A DNA stretch of 64,000 nucleotides, taken from NCBI RefSeq assembly GCF_000012625.1, contig NC_007516.1, positions 496,001-560,000 of the forward strand. The letters run 5' to 3'. Each line of letters begins with the position of its first letter. The stretch's first letter is position 1. Of the stretch, positions 9,424 to 18,935 are shown piece after piece. The stretch is from Synechococcus sp. CC9605 (lineage in GTDB: Bacteria; Cyanobacteriota; Cyanobacteriia; PCC-6307; Cyanobiaceae). A model generated the notes under the pieces. The model worked only from the letters and a program-made list of their open reading frames with translations. It did no database searches and was not told the origin of the DNA. Made by a program: the position numbers and the translations under genes.

Positions 9424-9455
9424 GCGGTAGCCGTGGCTACAACCATGGCTACCGC
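9424..9455. terminator. Inverted repeat, probable terminator of the ABC-F gene
   Basis: A 13-bp stem (GCGGTAGCCGTGG / CCATGGCTACCGC, one G-T wobble) around a 6-nt loop, eight bases past the stop of the reverse-strand ABC-F gene. There is no long T run. Confidence 0.5.
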
Positions 9456-9462
9456 TGCTTGC

Positions 9463-11364
9463 TCAGGGGGCCAATTCGCTGAGTTCCAGCCAGCGTTCTT
9501 CGGCCTGTTCGATGCGGGAGATCAGATCAGCCAGATCAAGGCTCAGCTTGGCCATGTCGGCGCCCTCCTGCGTCATCTGCTGTTCCAGCTCCTCCTTCTG
9601 CAACTCCAGGTCAGGCAGCTGTTGATCGAGAGCCGCTAGCTCCTTGTTTTCCTTGAAGTTTCGACGCCGCGGACCATCGCGCTTGGTTTCGCTGCTGCGC
9701 TCCGGTTTTGGTGAGGAGGGTTTGCTCGCCTGGGTCTGGCTGCGTTCCTCCTGGCGCTGCTGCTCCAGAAACGCGCTGTAGTTCCCTTCAAATCGATTAA
9801 GCCGTCCTTGGTCGAAGCAGAACAGGCGATCAACGGTGCGATCGAGGAAATAACGGTCGTGGGAAACAACGATCACGCAGCCCCGGAAGTCTTCAAGTAA
9901 GTCTTCGAGAACGCTGAGGGTCTGAACATCCAGATCGTTGGTGGGTTCGTCCAACAGCAACACGTTGGGCGCCTGGATCAGCATCCGGCAGAGGGTGAGG
10001 CGGCGGCGCTCGCCTCCCGAGAGCTTGGCCAATGGGCTGTGCTGCTGGGCCGGTGGAAACAAAAAGCGTTCCAGAAGCTGCGATGCGGTGACCTGTTCTC
10101 CCCCCAGATCGATCCGGCTGGCGGCTTCTTCCACGAACTCGATCACTTTGCGATCGAGCCCTTTGCCTTTGTTGAAGTCTTCGGTGTGCTGGTCCAAGTA
10201 GCCGATGTGCACGGTCTCCCCAAGCAGCAGGCTGCCTTGGGTTGGCTCGCGCCGTCTGGCAATGAGATCAAGCAGGGTGGATTTGCCGCTGCCGTTGGGG
10301 CCGATGATGCCGATTCGGTCTTCAGGGCTGAAGCTGTAGCTGAAGCCATCAAGGAGTGGGCGACCGCCTTGGCTGCCATCGGCTGTGACCCCAACGTCTT
10401 CCGCTTCAATCACCTGTTTGCCGATGCGCCGGCTGATGCCAGTCATCTCCAGCTTCGCTTTGGCCTGATTGGGTTTCTGCTCGCGCATCGCTTCGATGCG
10501 TTGCAGTCGCGCCTTCTGTTTGGTGCTGCGCGCCTTGGGGCCCTGGCGTAGCCAGGCCAATTCGCGGCGAAGTACGCTTTTGAATTTGGCCACTGAGGCT
10601 GCTTCAGAGGCTTCTTCTTCCGCTTTGTGCTGCAGAAAGGTGCTGTAGTTCCCCTGATAGGTGCGGGCCTGGCCTCGGTCCACCTCCACCATCCGTCGCG
10701 TCACCCGATCGAGTACGTAACGGTCATGGGTGACCAGCACCAGAGCCCCGGGGTAGCGATCCAACCAGCTCTGCAGCCATTCCACGGCAGCTGCATCGAG
10801 ATGGTTGGTGGGCTCATCCAGCAGCAGCACGTCGGGGCAGGCCACCAGAGCTGATGCCAGACCCACCCGTTTGCGGTATCCGCCGGAGAGGTCGTCGACC
10901 GGGCGCTGGAGATCGCTGATGCCCAATTTCTGCAGCACTTCCCGGCATTGCTGCTCCAGGCTCCAGGCTTCTTCTTCATCCATCCGTTGGCTGAGCTGAC
11001 CCAGCTCCGCCATCAGTGCTTCATTGCTGGGGTCTGCCGCAATGGCGTCGCTGAGGGCGCTGAAGCGCACTAGCAGATCCCGTTTTGCGCCACAGCCCTC
11101 CAGCACCTGTTCCAGCACCGTGAGCCCCGGAGTGATTCGGCTCTCCTGACCCACCAGCTCCACCCGAAGCCGCGGCGAACAGCGGCGTTCCCCCTCACCG
11201 AGCGGCTCTTTCCCCGCCAGAACCTTCAACAGGGTGGATTTGCCGGCGCCATTGGGACCGATCAGCCCGAGCCGTTCTCCTTCAGCGATGTGGAGATCGA
11301 GATCGGAAAAGAGGGTGCGGATGCCGAAATCCTTGGCCGCACCCACCAGGCTGATCAGACTCAC
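9463..11364 (-). CDS. ABC-F family ATPase, Uup-like
   Basis: 633-aa soluble protein with two ABC domains and no membrane segment, a ribosome-binding translation factor family. First Walker A GPNGAGKST (~36), signature LSGGYRKR, Walker B LLLDEPTNHLD; linker with basic residues; second Walker A GPNGSGKST, signature LSGGERRR, LLLDEPTNDLD. A C-terminal coiled coil from ~555 (LPDLELQKEELEQQM) matches the Uup C-terminal domain. The last codons of the upstream DUF2301 gene overlap its start by 4 bp, so the two are probably co-transcribed. Confidence 0.92.
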   Translation of the reverse strand: MSLISLVGAAKDFGIRTLFSDLDLHIAEGERLGLIGPNGAGKSTLLKVLAGKEPLGEGERRCSPRLRVELVGQESRITPGLTVLEQVLEGCGAKRDLLVRFSALSDAIAADPSNEALMAELGQLSQRMDEEEAWSLEQQCREVLQKLGISDLQRPVDDLSGGYRKRVGLASALVACPDVLLLDEPTNHLDAAAVEWLQSWLDRYPGALVLVTHDRYVLDRVTRRMVEVDRGQARTYQGNYSTFLQHKAEEEASEAASVAKFKSVLRRELAWLRQGPKARSTKQKARLQRIEAMREQKPNQAKAKLEMTGISRRIGKQVIEAEDVGVTADGSQGGRPLLDGFSYSFSPEDRIGIIGPNGSGKSTLLDLIARRREPTQGSLLLGETVHIGYLDQHTEDFNKGKGLDRKVIEFVEEAASRIDLGGEQVTASQLLERFLFPPAQQHSPLAKLSGGERRRLTLCRMLIQAPNVLLLDEPTNDLDVQTLSVLEDLLEDFRGCVIVVSHDRYFLDRTVDRLFCFDQGRLNRFEGNYSAFLEQQRQEERSQTQASKPSSPKPERSSETKRDGPRRRNFKENKELAALDQQLPDLELQKEELEQQMTQEGADMAKLSLDLADLISRIEQAEERWLELSELAP

Positions 11365-11999
11365 GGCGTGCCAGCGGGCAATTGACCGTCCAGATAAGCA
11401 AACACGCTCTTATCGCCCACATCCGCTGCTGCCTCCATGCCGAATTTGCGCAGGGCCAGCAGCACCAGCAGCAACGCTGCAGCTTCCAGTAGAGCCAGGC
11501 AGAGGGGACCATTGATCAGCCCCACCAGATGCCCCAGCAGCGCTGCCGGCAGCAGCAAGGTGAGACCAATGGCTTCGGGCCGTTGGAAGCAGAAAAACTC
11601 CTTGAAGCCGATTCCTGCCAAGGCGGCAAACAGCGGCCCGATGGCCAGGATCCAAAGCGGCTGATCCCTGAGGACGGAGAGCACTTCGGTGGGGCCGGCC
11701 TGCAGCAGCAGGGCCCCCCAACCGATGCAACCGCTGAGCCAGAACAGTTGAAGGGCCCGGTGCAAGGGACGGAGATAAATGTGAATCCAGCGCAGCGCGA
11801 GGCCCAGGGCTGTGGCCATCGGCAGCACCCAGAGCCATGCCCAGGGGCTATCGGTCTGCCACCACTGCAGCACCCCTGCGGCCAGGCTGAGGCCGGTGAT
11901 CAACAGGGCGATTCGATAAAAACGCACCTCCTGGCGATCGGCAGCGGTGATCGAGTAGGTGCCGTAGACACCTTCGAAGGTTGGATCTGCGCTGGTCAT
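11361..11999 (-). CDS. DUF2301 family membrane protein
   Basis: 212 aa with five to seven predicted hydrophobic helices between residues ~25 and 190 and a short soluble N-terminus. The GIGFKEFFCFQRPEA segment and overall arrangement match the cyanobacterial/plastid DUF2301 family of unknown function. It overlaps the ABC-F gene downstream (4 bp) and the GST-like gene upstream (4 bp), giving a tight three-gene reverse operon. Confidence 0.8.
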   Translation of the reverse strand: MTSADPTFEGVYGTYSITAADRQEVRFYRIALLITGLSLAAGVLQWWQTDSPWAWLWVLPMATALGLALRWIHIYLRPLHRALQLFWLSGCIGWGALLLQAGPTEVLSVLRDQPLWILAIGPLFAALAGIGFKEFFCFQRPEAIGLTLLLPAALLGHLVGLINGPLCLALLEAAALLLVLLALRKFGMEAAADVGDKSVFAYLDGQLPAGTP

Positions 12000-12970
12000 C
12001 CCGACGCTGCAGTGCTGTTCACCAGTGTGCTCAGGTCAGGACCGGCTGGAACGATGCCGCTGGGATTGAGGGGGAACAGGGCACCGAAGTAATCGTGTCG
12101 CCAGGCGGTGCCGTCGCAGGTGTCCGCCACGCCTGGCAGGCGATAAAAGCGCTGTCGCCACTTCCAGAGGTTCGGGTAGTGCCAGAGCGGCTGCCGACTG
12201 CAGCCGAACAGGGGGGCATACACCAGCTCCCAGCGGATCAAGGTGGGGAACAGCCGCACATCCGCCAGGGTCAGTGCTTCCCCGCACAGCCATGGACCGT
12301 TGCTTTCGAGGCTCTGCTCCACCGCATCGAGGGCGGTGAAGAGATCGGCTTCAGCGTGGTCGTAGGCCGCTTGGTTGCGGGCGAAACCGCAGCGGTAAAC
12401 CCCATCGTTGATGGCCGGTTGCAGCCGATGCTGCCAGGCCTGGATCCTGTCGGTTGCTTCTGCTGGTGCCAGGTCCACAACCTCGTCGTGATGGGGCCAG
12501 CGGTTCAGTAGGTCCACCAGTGGTGCACTGTCATTTCCCAGCAGGGTGCGCGTCTTGGGATCCACCAGCACAGGCACGGTGGCCCGGTAGCTGGGGGGGG
12601 CGTCGCAGAGCTGGTACAACTCCAGCAGCGTTTTGCACCCCTCCCAGGCAGGATCGAGGGCCCAGCGTCCAGCGTTATGATCCGCCCGTGCCATCACGAG
12701 GGTGACGCTGTCGTGTAGATGGCGCAGCTGATGCACCAGCCAGGTGCGGTGGGCCCAGGGGCAGCTGCGCCCGATCACCAGCATCGGCCGTTGACCTGCG
12801 CTGCGCTGGAGCAGGTCCGGGGGTTTTAAGGCCGGCGGGGTGAGCGGATTGCTGCTTGGGCGGGTGTAACTGCCGGCCGCATCGGCTGGGCCCAGCCCAC
12901 CCATGAGCCGTTGCCATTGCCATCGCCAGCTGCGACGGGCGGCCGTGACCACGACAGGTGGGATCGACAT
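11996..12970 (-). CDS. Glutathione S-transferase, xi class (glutathionyl-hydroquinone reductase-like)
   Basis: 324 aa. The catalytic motif SCPWAHR places Cys70 at the end of the first strand, as in xi-class enzymes (YqjG/ECM4), which reduce glutathionyl-hydroquinones. The C-terminal all-helical domain follows with LADVRLFPTLIRWE and YPNLWKWRQRFY, both characteristic. Likely cytoplasmic, in quinone or thiol detoxification. First gene of the reverse operon with DUF2301 and the ABC-F ATPase. Confidence 0.88.
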   Translation of the reverse strand: MSIPPVVVTAARRSWRWQWQRLMGGLGPADAAGSYTRPSSNPLTPPALKPPDLLQRSAGQRPMLVIGRSCPWAHRTWLVHQLRHLHDSVTLVMARADHNAGRWALDPAWEGCKTLLELYQLCDAPPSYRATVPVLVDPKTRTLLGNDSAPLVDLLNRWPHHDEVVDLAPAEATDRIQAWQHRLQPAINDGVYRCGFARNQAAYDHAEADLFTALDAVEQSLESNGPWLCGEALTLADVRLFPTLIRWELVYAPLFGCSRQPLWHYPNLWKWRQRFYRLPGVADTCDGTAWRHDYFGALFPLNPSGIVPAGPDLSTLVNSTAASG

Positions 12971-13040
12971 AGCTCGGTTTGGATCGCTTTCATCCTCGCT
13001 GTGACTCGTGCTTCAGTCAGAACTTGGTTCGCTGTGGTCC

Positions 13041-13955
13041 ATGAGTAGCTGTGGCGTTCTTGTGGTGGCCGGTACCCATGGGAATGAGGTGAATGCCCCT
13101 TGGTTGCTGCAGCAGTGGCAGGCCAACCCTGATCTGATCGACGCGGCTGGCTTGGCGGTCCAGAAGGTGATCGGCAACCCAGAAGCGTTGCGCCGCCGCT
13201 GCCGATACGTCGATCGTGATCTCAACCGCTGCTTCCTCCCGGAACAGCTGGAGCAGGGTGCCTCCGGATTGGAGTTCCAGCGTGCTGGGGAACTCCTGCG
13301 TTTGCATGGCCCCAGTGGCGAGCAGCCCTGTGCTGTGGCCATCGATCTGCACAGCACCACTGCGGCCATGGGCAATTCCCTTGTGGTGTACGGCCGGCGT
13401 CCCGCTGATCTCGCCCTCGCGGCTTTGGTGCAGGGAGCGCTCGGCCTGCCGATTTATCTGCACGAAGCCGATGCTCAGCAGACTGGCTTCCTTGTTGAAT
13501 CCTGGCCCTGCGGACTGGTGATCGAGGTGGGGCCTGTGCCGCAAGGTCTGCTCAATGCCGGGGTCGTTGAACAGACCCGTCTTGGCTTGGAAAGCTGCCT
13601 CAGGGCCTTGTATCAGGTACGTCAGGAGTTAGCCCGGCTGCCGGATGCTCTGGTGGTGCACCGTCACTTGGGGAGTCGGGATCTTCCGAAGGCGGAGAAC
13701 GGAGAGCCACAGGCCCTTGTGCATCCCGAACTGCAGGGCCGCGATTGGCAGAACATCGCCTCAACCCAGGCCATGTTTCGTGCTGCTGATGGGACCGACC
13801 GTTGTGAAGCTTGGGTTGGAGGGGAAATTCCGGTGTTTGTGAACGAAGCGGCCTACGCGGAGAAAAGCATTGCTTTCTCCCTCACCCGCCGGGAGGTTTG
13901 GCCTGTGGAGCCCAACTGGCTACTGGCCCTCAAACAGCTGCTCGCTGCGGCTTAA
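13041..13955 (+). CDS. Aspartoacylase-like M14/AstE family amidohydrolase
   Basis: Zinc-dependent deacylase of the aspartoacylase/succinylglutamate desuccinylase family. Metal ligands appear as GTHGNE (His and Glu, ~residues 11-16) and in the IDLHSTT segment; RDLNRCF is the substrate-carboxylate motif. Length 304 aa is normal. ATG 13041 ([14 protein letters not shown]) preferred to the GTG at 13008 because the family begins just before the GTHGNE motif. The natural substrate in cyanobacteria is not known. Ends 4 bp into the convergent lipoprotein gene. Confidence 0.88.
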   Translation: MSSCGVLVVAGTHGNEVNAPWLLQQWQANPDLIDAAGLAVQKVIGNPEALRRRCRYVDRDLNRCFLPEQLEQGASGLEFQRAGELLRLHGPSGEQPCAVAIDLHSTTAAMGNSLVVYGRRPADLALAALVQGALGLPIYLHEADAQQTGFLVESWPCGLVIEVGPVPQGLLNAGVVEQTRLGLESCLRALYQVRQELARLPDALVVHRHLGSRDLPKAENGEPQALVHPELQGRDWQNIASTQAMFRAADGTDRCEAWVGGEIPVFVNEAAYAEKSIAFSLTRREVWPVEPNWLLALKQLLAAA

Positions 13956-14278
13956 CCGCAGGCCCACACACCCTTCCCTTCTTCTGAGCAGATCAGATTG
14001 CTCGTCTGACCATCAGCCCAGTACATCCGCAATCGGTCGTCCTCGGTGCCGATCCGCAGGGTGAGGGATCGCAGCGGGCCGGTTGGTGTCTTGCTGTCGG
14101 GGGCGCCGGCAGGTGACCTGAGTTCTTGCAGCTTCTGCTCCAGCTGGTTGATCCTTCGTTCCAGCTGTTCGATCGAAGCGCTAGCGCTTGGCTTGTCGTT
14201 GCTGGAGGGAACCACTCCACAGCTGCTCAGCCCAACTGAGGTCATCCCAAGGCAAATCAGAGGAATCAAACGCCGCAT
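13952..14278 (-). CDS. Small putative lipoprotein
   Basis: 108 aa with a signal peptide ending in a lipobox (LSSC, Cys ~20), a coiled-coil stretch (~35-55, [18 protein letters not shown]) and a C-terminal globular segment with two cysteines. Probably anchored to a membrane and facing the periplasm. Function not recognised. Convergent with the aspartoacylase-like gene. Confidence 0.7.
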   Translation of the reverse strand: MRRLIPLICLGMTSVGLSSCGVVPSSNDKPSASASIEQLERRINQLEQKLQELRSPAGAPDSKTPTGPLRSLTLRIGTEDDRLRMYWADGQTSNLICSEEGKGVWACG

Positions 14279-14305
14279 GGGCCAGTCCCGATTGGTCCCA
14301 GCCTC

Positions 14306-14452
14306 TCAGCAGATCTGGCCTTGGGCCAGTCGCTCACTCCAATACACCGTGGCACCTTGAGCCTCCAGCTCCAGTCGCCTGTGACGAGCCTGGTTCAGAG
14401 GAACGGTTTCCTCCAAGCGAAGGCCGGCTTGCATCCAGCGGATCAGAACCAA
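14306..14452 (-). CDS. Possible small ORF upstream of psbA
   Basis: A frame of 42-48 codons reads LVLIRWMQAGLRLEETVPLN and ends WSERLAQGQIC; TTG (14452) or ATG (14434) could start it. The amino-acid pattern looks protein-like, and no other feature occupies this stretch between the lipoprotein gene and psbA. Weak evidence only. Confidence 0.35.
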   Translation of the reverse strand: MVLIRWMQAGLRLEETVPLNQARHRRLELEAQGATVYWSERLAQGQIC

Positions 14453-14639
14453 AAAGTGCCCTGGTGAGTCTCATGAATCTTAAGCCTTTTGGAAGTCTCG
14501 CTTTCCCCGCTTGGGGCGGCTAAGCGTTGGTTTCGCAATCTGTGGACACACAGCGCAAACTTCCTTTACACTCCCCACCAGGCAGGGCTCTCCTGCCCTT
14601 CCTTAAACCGTTCCTTCGGGGACATTTCTTTCCGTTCTC

Positions 14640-15719
14640 ATGACCACCACCCTCCAGCAGCGCTCCGGCGCTTCCAGCTGGCAGGCCTTCTGTGAGTGGG
14701 TCACCTCCACCAACAACCGTCTGTACGTCGGTTGGTTCGGTGTGCTGATGATCCCCACACTGCTGGCTGCCACCATCTGCTTCGTCATCGCTTTCGTCGC
14801 CGCTCCTCCGGTCGACATCGATGGCATCCGTGAGCCCGTCGCTGGCTCCCTGATCTACGGCAACAACATCATCTCTGGTGCTGTTGTTCCTTCCAGCAAC
14901 GCCATCGGCCTGCACTTCTACCCCATCTGGGAAGCTGCTTCCCTCGATGAGTGGCTGTACAACGGCGGCCCCTTCCAGCTGGTTGTTTTCCACTTCCTCA
15001 TCGGCATCTACGCCTACATGGGTCGTGAGTGGGAACTCTCCTACCGCCTGGGCATGCGCCCCTGGATCTGCGTTGCCTACAGCGCACCTGTCGCTGCAGC
15101 CTCCGCTGTCTTCCTGGTTTACCCCTTCGGTCAGGGTTCTTTCTCTGACGCAATGCCCCTGGGCATCTCTGGCACCTTCAACTACATGTTGGTGTTCCAG
15201 GCCGAGCACAACATCCTGATGCACCCCTTCCACATGCTGGGCGTCGCAGGTGTTTTCGGCGGCAGCTTGTTCTCCGCCATGCACGGCTCCCTGGTGACTT
15301 CCTCCCTGGTGCGTGAAACCACCGAGAGCGAGTCTCAGAACTACGGCTACAAGTTTGGCCAAGAGGAAGAGACCTACAACATCGTGGCTGCCCACGGTTA
15401 CTTCGGTCGCCTGATCTTCCAATACGCCTCCTTCAACAACAGCCGTAGCCTTCACTTCTTCCTGGCTGCCTGGCCTGTTGTCGGCATCTGGTTCACCGCC
15501 CTCGGCGTGTCAACCATGGCCTTCAACCTGAACGGCTTCAACTTCAACCAGTCCATCCTTGATGGTCAGGGCCGCGTCCTGAACACCTGGGCTGATGTGC
15601 TGAACCGTGCCGGCCTCGGCATGGAAGTGATGCACGAGCGCAACGCTCACAACTTCCCCCTCGACCTGGCTGCTGCTGAGTCCACTCCTGTGGCTCTGCA
15701 GGCTCCTGCCATCGGTTGA
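14640..15719 (+). CDS. psbA: Photosystem II D1 protein, Glu130 (D1:2-like) form
   Basis: 359-aa D1 reaction-centre subunit, binding P680 chlorophylls, pheophytin, QB and the manganese cluster in the thylakoid membrane. Five transmembrane helices, His and Tyr ligands, and the C-terminal extension after the LDLAA processing site (Ala344) are intact. Residue 130 is Glu (GREWELS), the high-light D1:2 type, rather than Gln130. Strong cyanobacterial translation context; a good intrinsic terminator follows. Marine Synechococcus usually carry several psbA copies; this one stands alone. Confidence 0.99.
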   Translation: MTTTLQQRSGASSWQAFCEWVTSTNNRLYVGWFGVLMIPTLLAATICFVIAFVAAPPVDIDGIREPVAGSLIYGNNIISGAVVPSSNAIGLHFYPIWEAASLDEWLYNGGPFQLVVFHFLIGIYAYMGREWELSYRLGMRPWICVAYSAPVAAASAVFLVYPFGQGSFSDAMPLGISGTFNYMLVFQAEHNILMHPFHMLGVAGVFGGSLFSAMHGSLVTSSLVRETTESESQNYGYKFGQEEETYNIVAAHGYFGRLIFQYASFNNSRSLHFFLAAWPVVGIWFTALGVSTMAFNLNGFNFNQSILDGQGRVLNTWADVLNRAGLGMEVMHERNAHNFPLDLAAAESTPVALQAPAIG

Positions 15720-15758
15720 TCTGGAATCAACAAACGATTCAGATCAACTGAATCGGAA

Positions 15759-15787
15759 AGCCCCCTCCTCGGAGGGGGCTTTTTGTT
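15759..15787 (+). terminator. psbA terminator
   Basis: GC-rich hairpin AGCCCCCTCC-TC-GGAGGGGGCT directly followed by TTTTGTTTT, 40 bp after the psbA stop. Confidence 0.9.
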
Positions 15788-16007
15788 TTAACTTTTGCTA
15801 CCCAAAAGCGGTGCTAAATAAGAAGAGATATGGATCTAAAACACTTTGAATGTCTCTATTATTAAGACTACAGAATTAATCTATTCTGAAAAAAGGCTCA
15901 ACTAAAACTGCTCTCAGGTTCCGTGCCGGAGTCTCCAAAACTTTGATTCGAGGTTGAGGCCTACTGGTAAAGCTGTCCTGGGACTACACCATTTCTTCAA
16001 AACAAAT

Positions 16008-17654
16008 ATGAATGGCGCGGAATTCTTGGTGAAGGCCTTAGAAGCCCATGGTGTCACCCACGTGTTTGGTATTCCCGGCGCCAAAGTCGACAGCGTGTTC
16101 ACGGCTTTGCTGGATTCACCCATCGAACTGGTGCTCTGCCGGCATGAGCAAAACGCGGCGTTTATGGCCCAGGCCTTTGGACGGCTCACCGGTCGCATTG
16201 GCGTGTGCCTTGCCACCTCAGGGCCAGGGGTAACCAACCTGGTCACTGGACTGGCCACCGCCACTACCGAGGGCGACCCCGTGCTGGCGATCGGAGGTGA
16301 GGTGCCCCTAGACGATCGCTACAAACACACCCATCAATCATTAGACGCTGTCGCGCTCATGCGACCGGTGACTCGCTTCTCACAATCGGCCCTAAATGCT
16401 CACGATCTGCCAGAGGTTTTGGGCAATGCGATTCGGGCTGCAGAGAAAGGGCGTCTCGGGGCCGCATTTTTGGGTTTACCCAAGGATGTCGGCCTCGCCA
16501 AGATTGATGCCGACCCTGCTGCGGGCTGGGGTCAACAAGTTCGTCAAGGGCCGAGTCACCCAGAAGATCTGAAAACAGCTGTAGATATTCTCAAAGATTT
16601 GCAACGTCCCTTGCTGTTGCTGGGCATGCAGGCCTCTGATCCGTGCATCAGCGAGGCGCTGCAAACTTATGTGCAGCGAAGTGGCATTCCATATTGCGCC
16701 ACATTCCAGGGCCCGGGATGCTGGGTCGCTCCGGAGCAGTACGTGGGCAGACTTGGACTGTTCCGCAATCAACCTGCCGATGCTCTTCTAGATGCAGCCG
16801 ACGGGGTGATCTGCATCGGCTTCGACCCGGTCGAATATGACCCGAGCATCTGGAACAGCGATCAACAGCGTCCGATTGTCAATGTAGATGTGCAGCCTGC
16901 GGATCAGGACAGGGCTTTTCTGCCCCGGGTGGAACTGATTGGTGATCTCCAGCAAACCCTCATCGCTTTGGCCACGTTGCCCAAGATGAGTGTTTCAGAT
17001 GACTTCCTACAGCTGGAACAAGCCTACGCATCTGAACTTCAGGCAACAGCCGCAGAAGGCCTCTCTATGGGAGGTGCTGCTCCCGTGCATCCATTGCGAT
17101 TGGTACACGAAATCAGCATTGTGACAACAGAGGACACAACGCTATGCCTTGATGTGGGCTCCCACTACATCTGGATGAACCGCTATGCACAGGCCGAGCG
17201 GGCCCGTCAGGTACTGGTCAGCAATGGACAGCAGACCCTGGGGGTTGCTCTTCCCTGGGCGATTGCAGCTGGCATGGTGAGGCATGGCTCGCCAGTGATC
17301 TCCGTGTCGGGCGACGGGGGCTTTCTGTTCACTGCAACCGAACTGGAAACGGCCATGCGCATGGGCAGCCGCTTTGTGCACGTGATCTGGAACAGTAATT
17401 CGTACAACATGGTGGAGTTCCAGGAGCAAGCCCACTACGGGAGGGTCTCCGGCATCCACCTGGGTGACTACGACGTGGTCAAATTTGCGGAATCCTTTGG
17501 CGCGAAGGGCTATACGATTAATCATGCCGACGAGCTCGGCCCCGTGCTTAGGGATGCCCTGAAGCAACCGGTGCCAGCCTTGATCAACGTGCCGGTGGAT
17601 TACACCGACAACATTCAGCTGATGCAAAATGTCCATCAAGAATTCATTCATTAA
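16008..17654 (+). CDS. Acetolactate synthase-like thiamine-pyrophosphate enzyme (AlsS type)
   Basis: 548 aa in the TPP-dependent decarboxylase family, closest in feel to catabolic acetolactate synthase (two pyruvate to acetolactate plus CO2). The Pyr domain begins MNGAEFLVKALEAHGVTHVF with catalytic Glu in LCRHEQNAAFMAQA; the central domain covers ~190-330; the PP domain has GDGGFLFTATELETA and NSNSYNMVEF for Mg-TPP binding. No regulatory (ilvN-like) or acetolactate decarboxylase gene is adjacent. ATG 16008 preferred to the in-frame codon at 15954. Upstream 15788-16007 is AT-rich and empty. Lower G+C than psbA suggests a possibly acquired gene. Confidence 0.8.
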   Translation: MNGAEFLVKALEAHGVTHVFGIPGAKVDSVFTALLDSPIELVLCRHEQNAAFMAQAFGRLTGRIGVCLATSGPGVTNLVTGLATATTEGDPVLAIGGEVPLDDRYKHTHQSLDAVALMRPVTRFSQSALNAHDLPEVLGNAIRAAEKGRLGAAFLGLPKDVGLAKIDADPAAGWGQQVRQGPSHPEDLKTAVDILKDLQRPLLLLGMQASDPCISEALQTYVQRSGIPYCATFQGPGCWVAPEQYVGRLGLFRNQPADALLDAADGVICIGFDPVEYDPSIWNSDQQRPIVNVDVQPADQDRAFLPRVELIGDLQQTLIALATLPKMSVSDDFLQLEQAYASELQATAAEGLSMGGAAPVHPLRLVHEISIVTTEDTTLCLDVGSHYIWMNRYAQAERARQVLVSNGQQTLGVALPWAIAAGMVRHGSPVISVSGDGGFLFTATELETAMRMGSRFVHVIWNSNSYNMVEFQEQAHYGRVSGIHLGDYDVVKFAESFGAKGYTINHADELGPVLRDALKQPVPALINVPVDYTDNIQLMQNVHQEFIH

Positions 17655-17665
17655 GATTGCGGTGA

Positions 17666-17703
17666 GGACTCAACAAGCAAGCTGCCACTTGCTTGTTGAG
17701 TCC
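17666..17703 (+). terminator. Long inverted repeat after the TPP enzyme gene
   Basis: Perfect 16-bp stem (GGACTCAACAAGCAAG with its complement) and 6-nt loop, 12 bp after the stop codon. No strong T tract follows, so it may act as an mRNA 3' stabiliser or a weak terminator. Confidence 0.6.
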
Positions 17704-17855
17704 ATTCGTATAGTTTGGCAAACTCAAGTTGTCAGCTGAGGCTGAAACCTCCAAGAGTTCAAGTTTCGGTTGAATCAGAAATTACCCTATTACACGAGTT
17801 TTTTGAACTAATCAGAGACTTCGTTAGTCAAAGTATAGCTGAACAAAATTTGCGT

Positions 17856-18239
17856 TCATTTTGTCGAATCGATCTCATCAAATACTTCCTTCGTGGCGAG
17901 TAAAGCGTTGGTTGCAGCGGGAAATCCACAATACGCAATCATCTGCGTGATGATTTCAAGAATCTCAGCTCGACTGCTTCCGGTATTAAGGGCCCCTTTG
18001 ACGTGAACCTTGAGTTCTGGTAAGGCGAATCCTTGAACTGTTAGAGCAGCTACTGTGCAAAGCTCACGCGTTTTGTCGTCCAGGACATCTCTTCGGTAAA
18101 GCTCGCCAAAGGGAAACTCAACATTGACTTTGGCAAATTCTGGATAAATATCATGAATTGCGGCAATCCAATCGTCAGCTGCATCTCCAAAGTGAGATCG
18201 CATTTCGTTCATGCCGTTTATATACTCAGCGGATGCCAT
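17856..18239 (-). CDS. Carboxymuconolactone decarboxylase-like protein
   Basis: 127-aa all-helical CMD/AhpD-superfamily protein. Segments DDKTRELCTVAALTVQG, KVHVKGALNTGSSRAEI and EIITQMIAYCGFPAATNAL match the carboxymuconolactone decarboxylase fold; the CxxC peroxidase motif of AhpD is absent, so a peroxidase role is unlikely. Exact reaction unknown. Convergent with the acetolactate-synthase-like gene. Confidence 0.8.
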   Translation of the reverse strand: MASAEYINGMNEMRSHFGDAADDWIAAIHDIYPEFAKVNVEFPFGELYRRDVLDDKTRELCTVAALTVQGFALPELKVHVKGALNTGSSRAEILEIITQMIAYCGFPAATNALLATKEVFDEIDSTK

Positions 18240-18312
18240 TGGCGCCTAAGATTTATTCCACATTTATAGCAAGATTAGCCAAATAAGCAAGAAGTAGATT
18301 GTTTATCCGTTC

Positions 18313-18480
18313 GTGAATCAACACACATCTGTGCCAAGTCTTTCCCGAAAGAGCAGCAGTTGGTGGCTTGATGTGTTGTTTAGTGCTGAGAATCTTTTAC
18401 GCCAAATCCCCTTCGCAATTTTTACAATACCCCTTCTAGCGATCTTGCCGAAGAAAAATTTTTTGGGTGTGCCTCAATGA
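18313..18480 (+). CDS. Small ORF with one hydrophobic segment, coupled to a Pmp3-like gene
   Basis: 55-aa frame from a GTG (18313) with a hydrophobic stretch IPFAIFTIPLLAILP near the C-terminus. Its TGA overlaps the ATG of the next ORF (ATGA), the usual arrangement for coupled translation, which argues that both small frames are real. Not recognised as a family. Confidence 0.45.
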   Translation: MNQHTSVPSLSRKSSSWWLDVLFSAENLLRQIPFAIFTIPLLAILPKKNFLGVPQ

Positions 18481-18644
18481 GCTGTGGAGACATCCATCGG
18501 CTCATCATTGCCTTGTGCATTCCACCTTTAGGCTTCTTCTCCAAGGTGGGATTGTCTCAGGACTTTTTTTGGATCAGCCTTGTAATCTATCCCTTTGCCG
18601 TGAATGGGCTCTATTTTAGGCGTGTGGCCAGCCACTGTGATTAA
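18477..18644 (+). CDS. Pmp3/YqaE (UPF0057)-like small membrane protein
   Basis: 55 aa with two hydrophobic helices and the signature-like core IALCIPPLGFFSKVG, close to the PPLGVFLKVG of the Pmp3/YqaE family, small plasma-membrane proteins often linked to salt and cold stress. Starts inside the stop of the upstream ORF. The family assignment rests on the one motif and length. Confidence 0.6.
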   Translation: MSCGDIHRLIIALCIPPLGFFSKVGLSQDFFWISLVIYPFAVNGLYFRRVASHCD

Positions 18645-18683
18645 AGATCTATGTGTCATCCTGTCCCGCAAATAAAACGCTCT

Positions 18684-18935
18684 TTAGCAGTCTGTCTGTG
18701 AACAGACTTCCCTTTCGATAAAGTTTTTTGCTCTATCTTTGGGTTCATCTTCAAGCACTTGCGCCTGAACGAGGCTTGTATCCGCGTCGTTGAAGATTTG
18801 CTCGAGGTCAACCTCGATATCCACTTCAGTGCCTTCCACAACGCTCACATTGATGCGTTGCACTTGCATCTGCAGTTCAAGGCCAGGGAAATGCCCTGAA
18901 AGTCTGCTGTTGATCGTGTCTTGAATGTTCTGAAG
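18684..18935 (-). pseudogene. Detached C-terminal part of the DUF389 protein
   Basis: This stretch continues in the same frame after the amber codon that ends the DUF389 gene at 18936. It reads LQNIQDTINSRLSGHFPGLE and then MQVQRINVSVVEGTEVDIEV, with no frame change, ending at 18684. It is probably the natural C-terminal ~83 residues, cut off by one TAG (likely from CAG). Confidence 0.65.

Noticed and set aside
14520-15455. 311-codon frame antisense to psbA
   Set aside because: Caused by psbA codon bias (third-position C); no domain, acidic repeat-like composition.
16008-17654. Biosynthetic acetolactate synthase large subunit IlvB
   Set aside because: The sequence looks more like the catabolic AlsS type and no regulatory subunit gene is adjacent; the biosynthetic enzyme is probably elsewhere.
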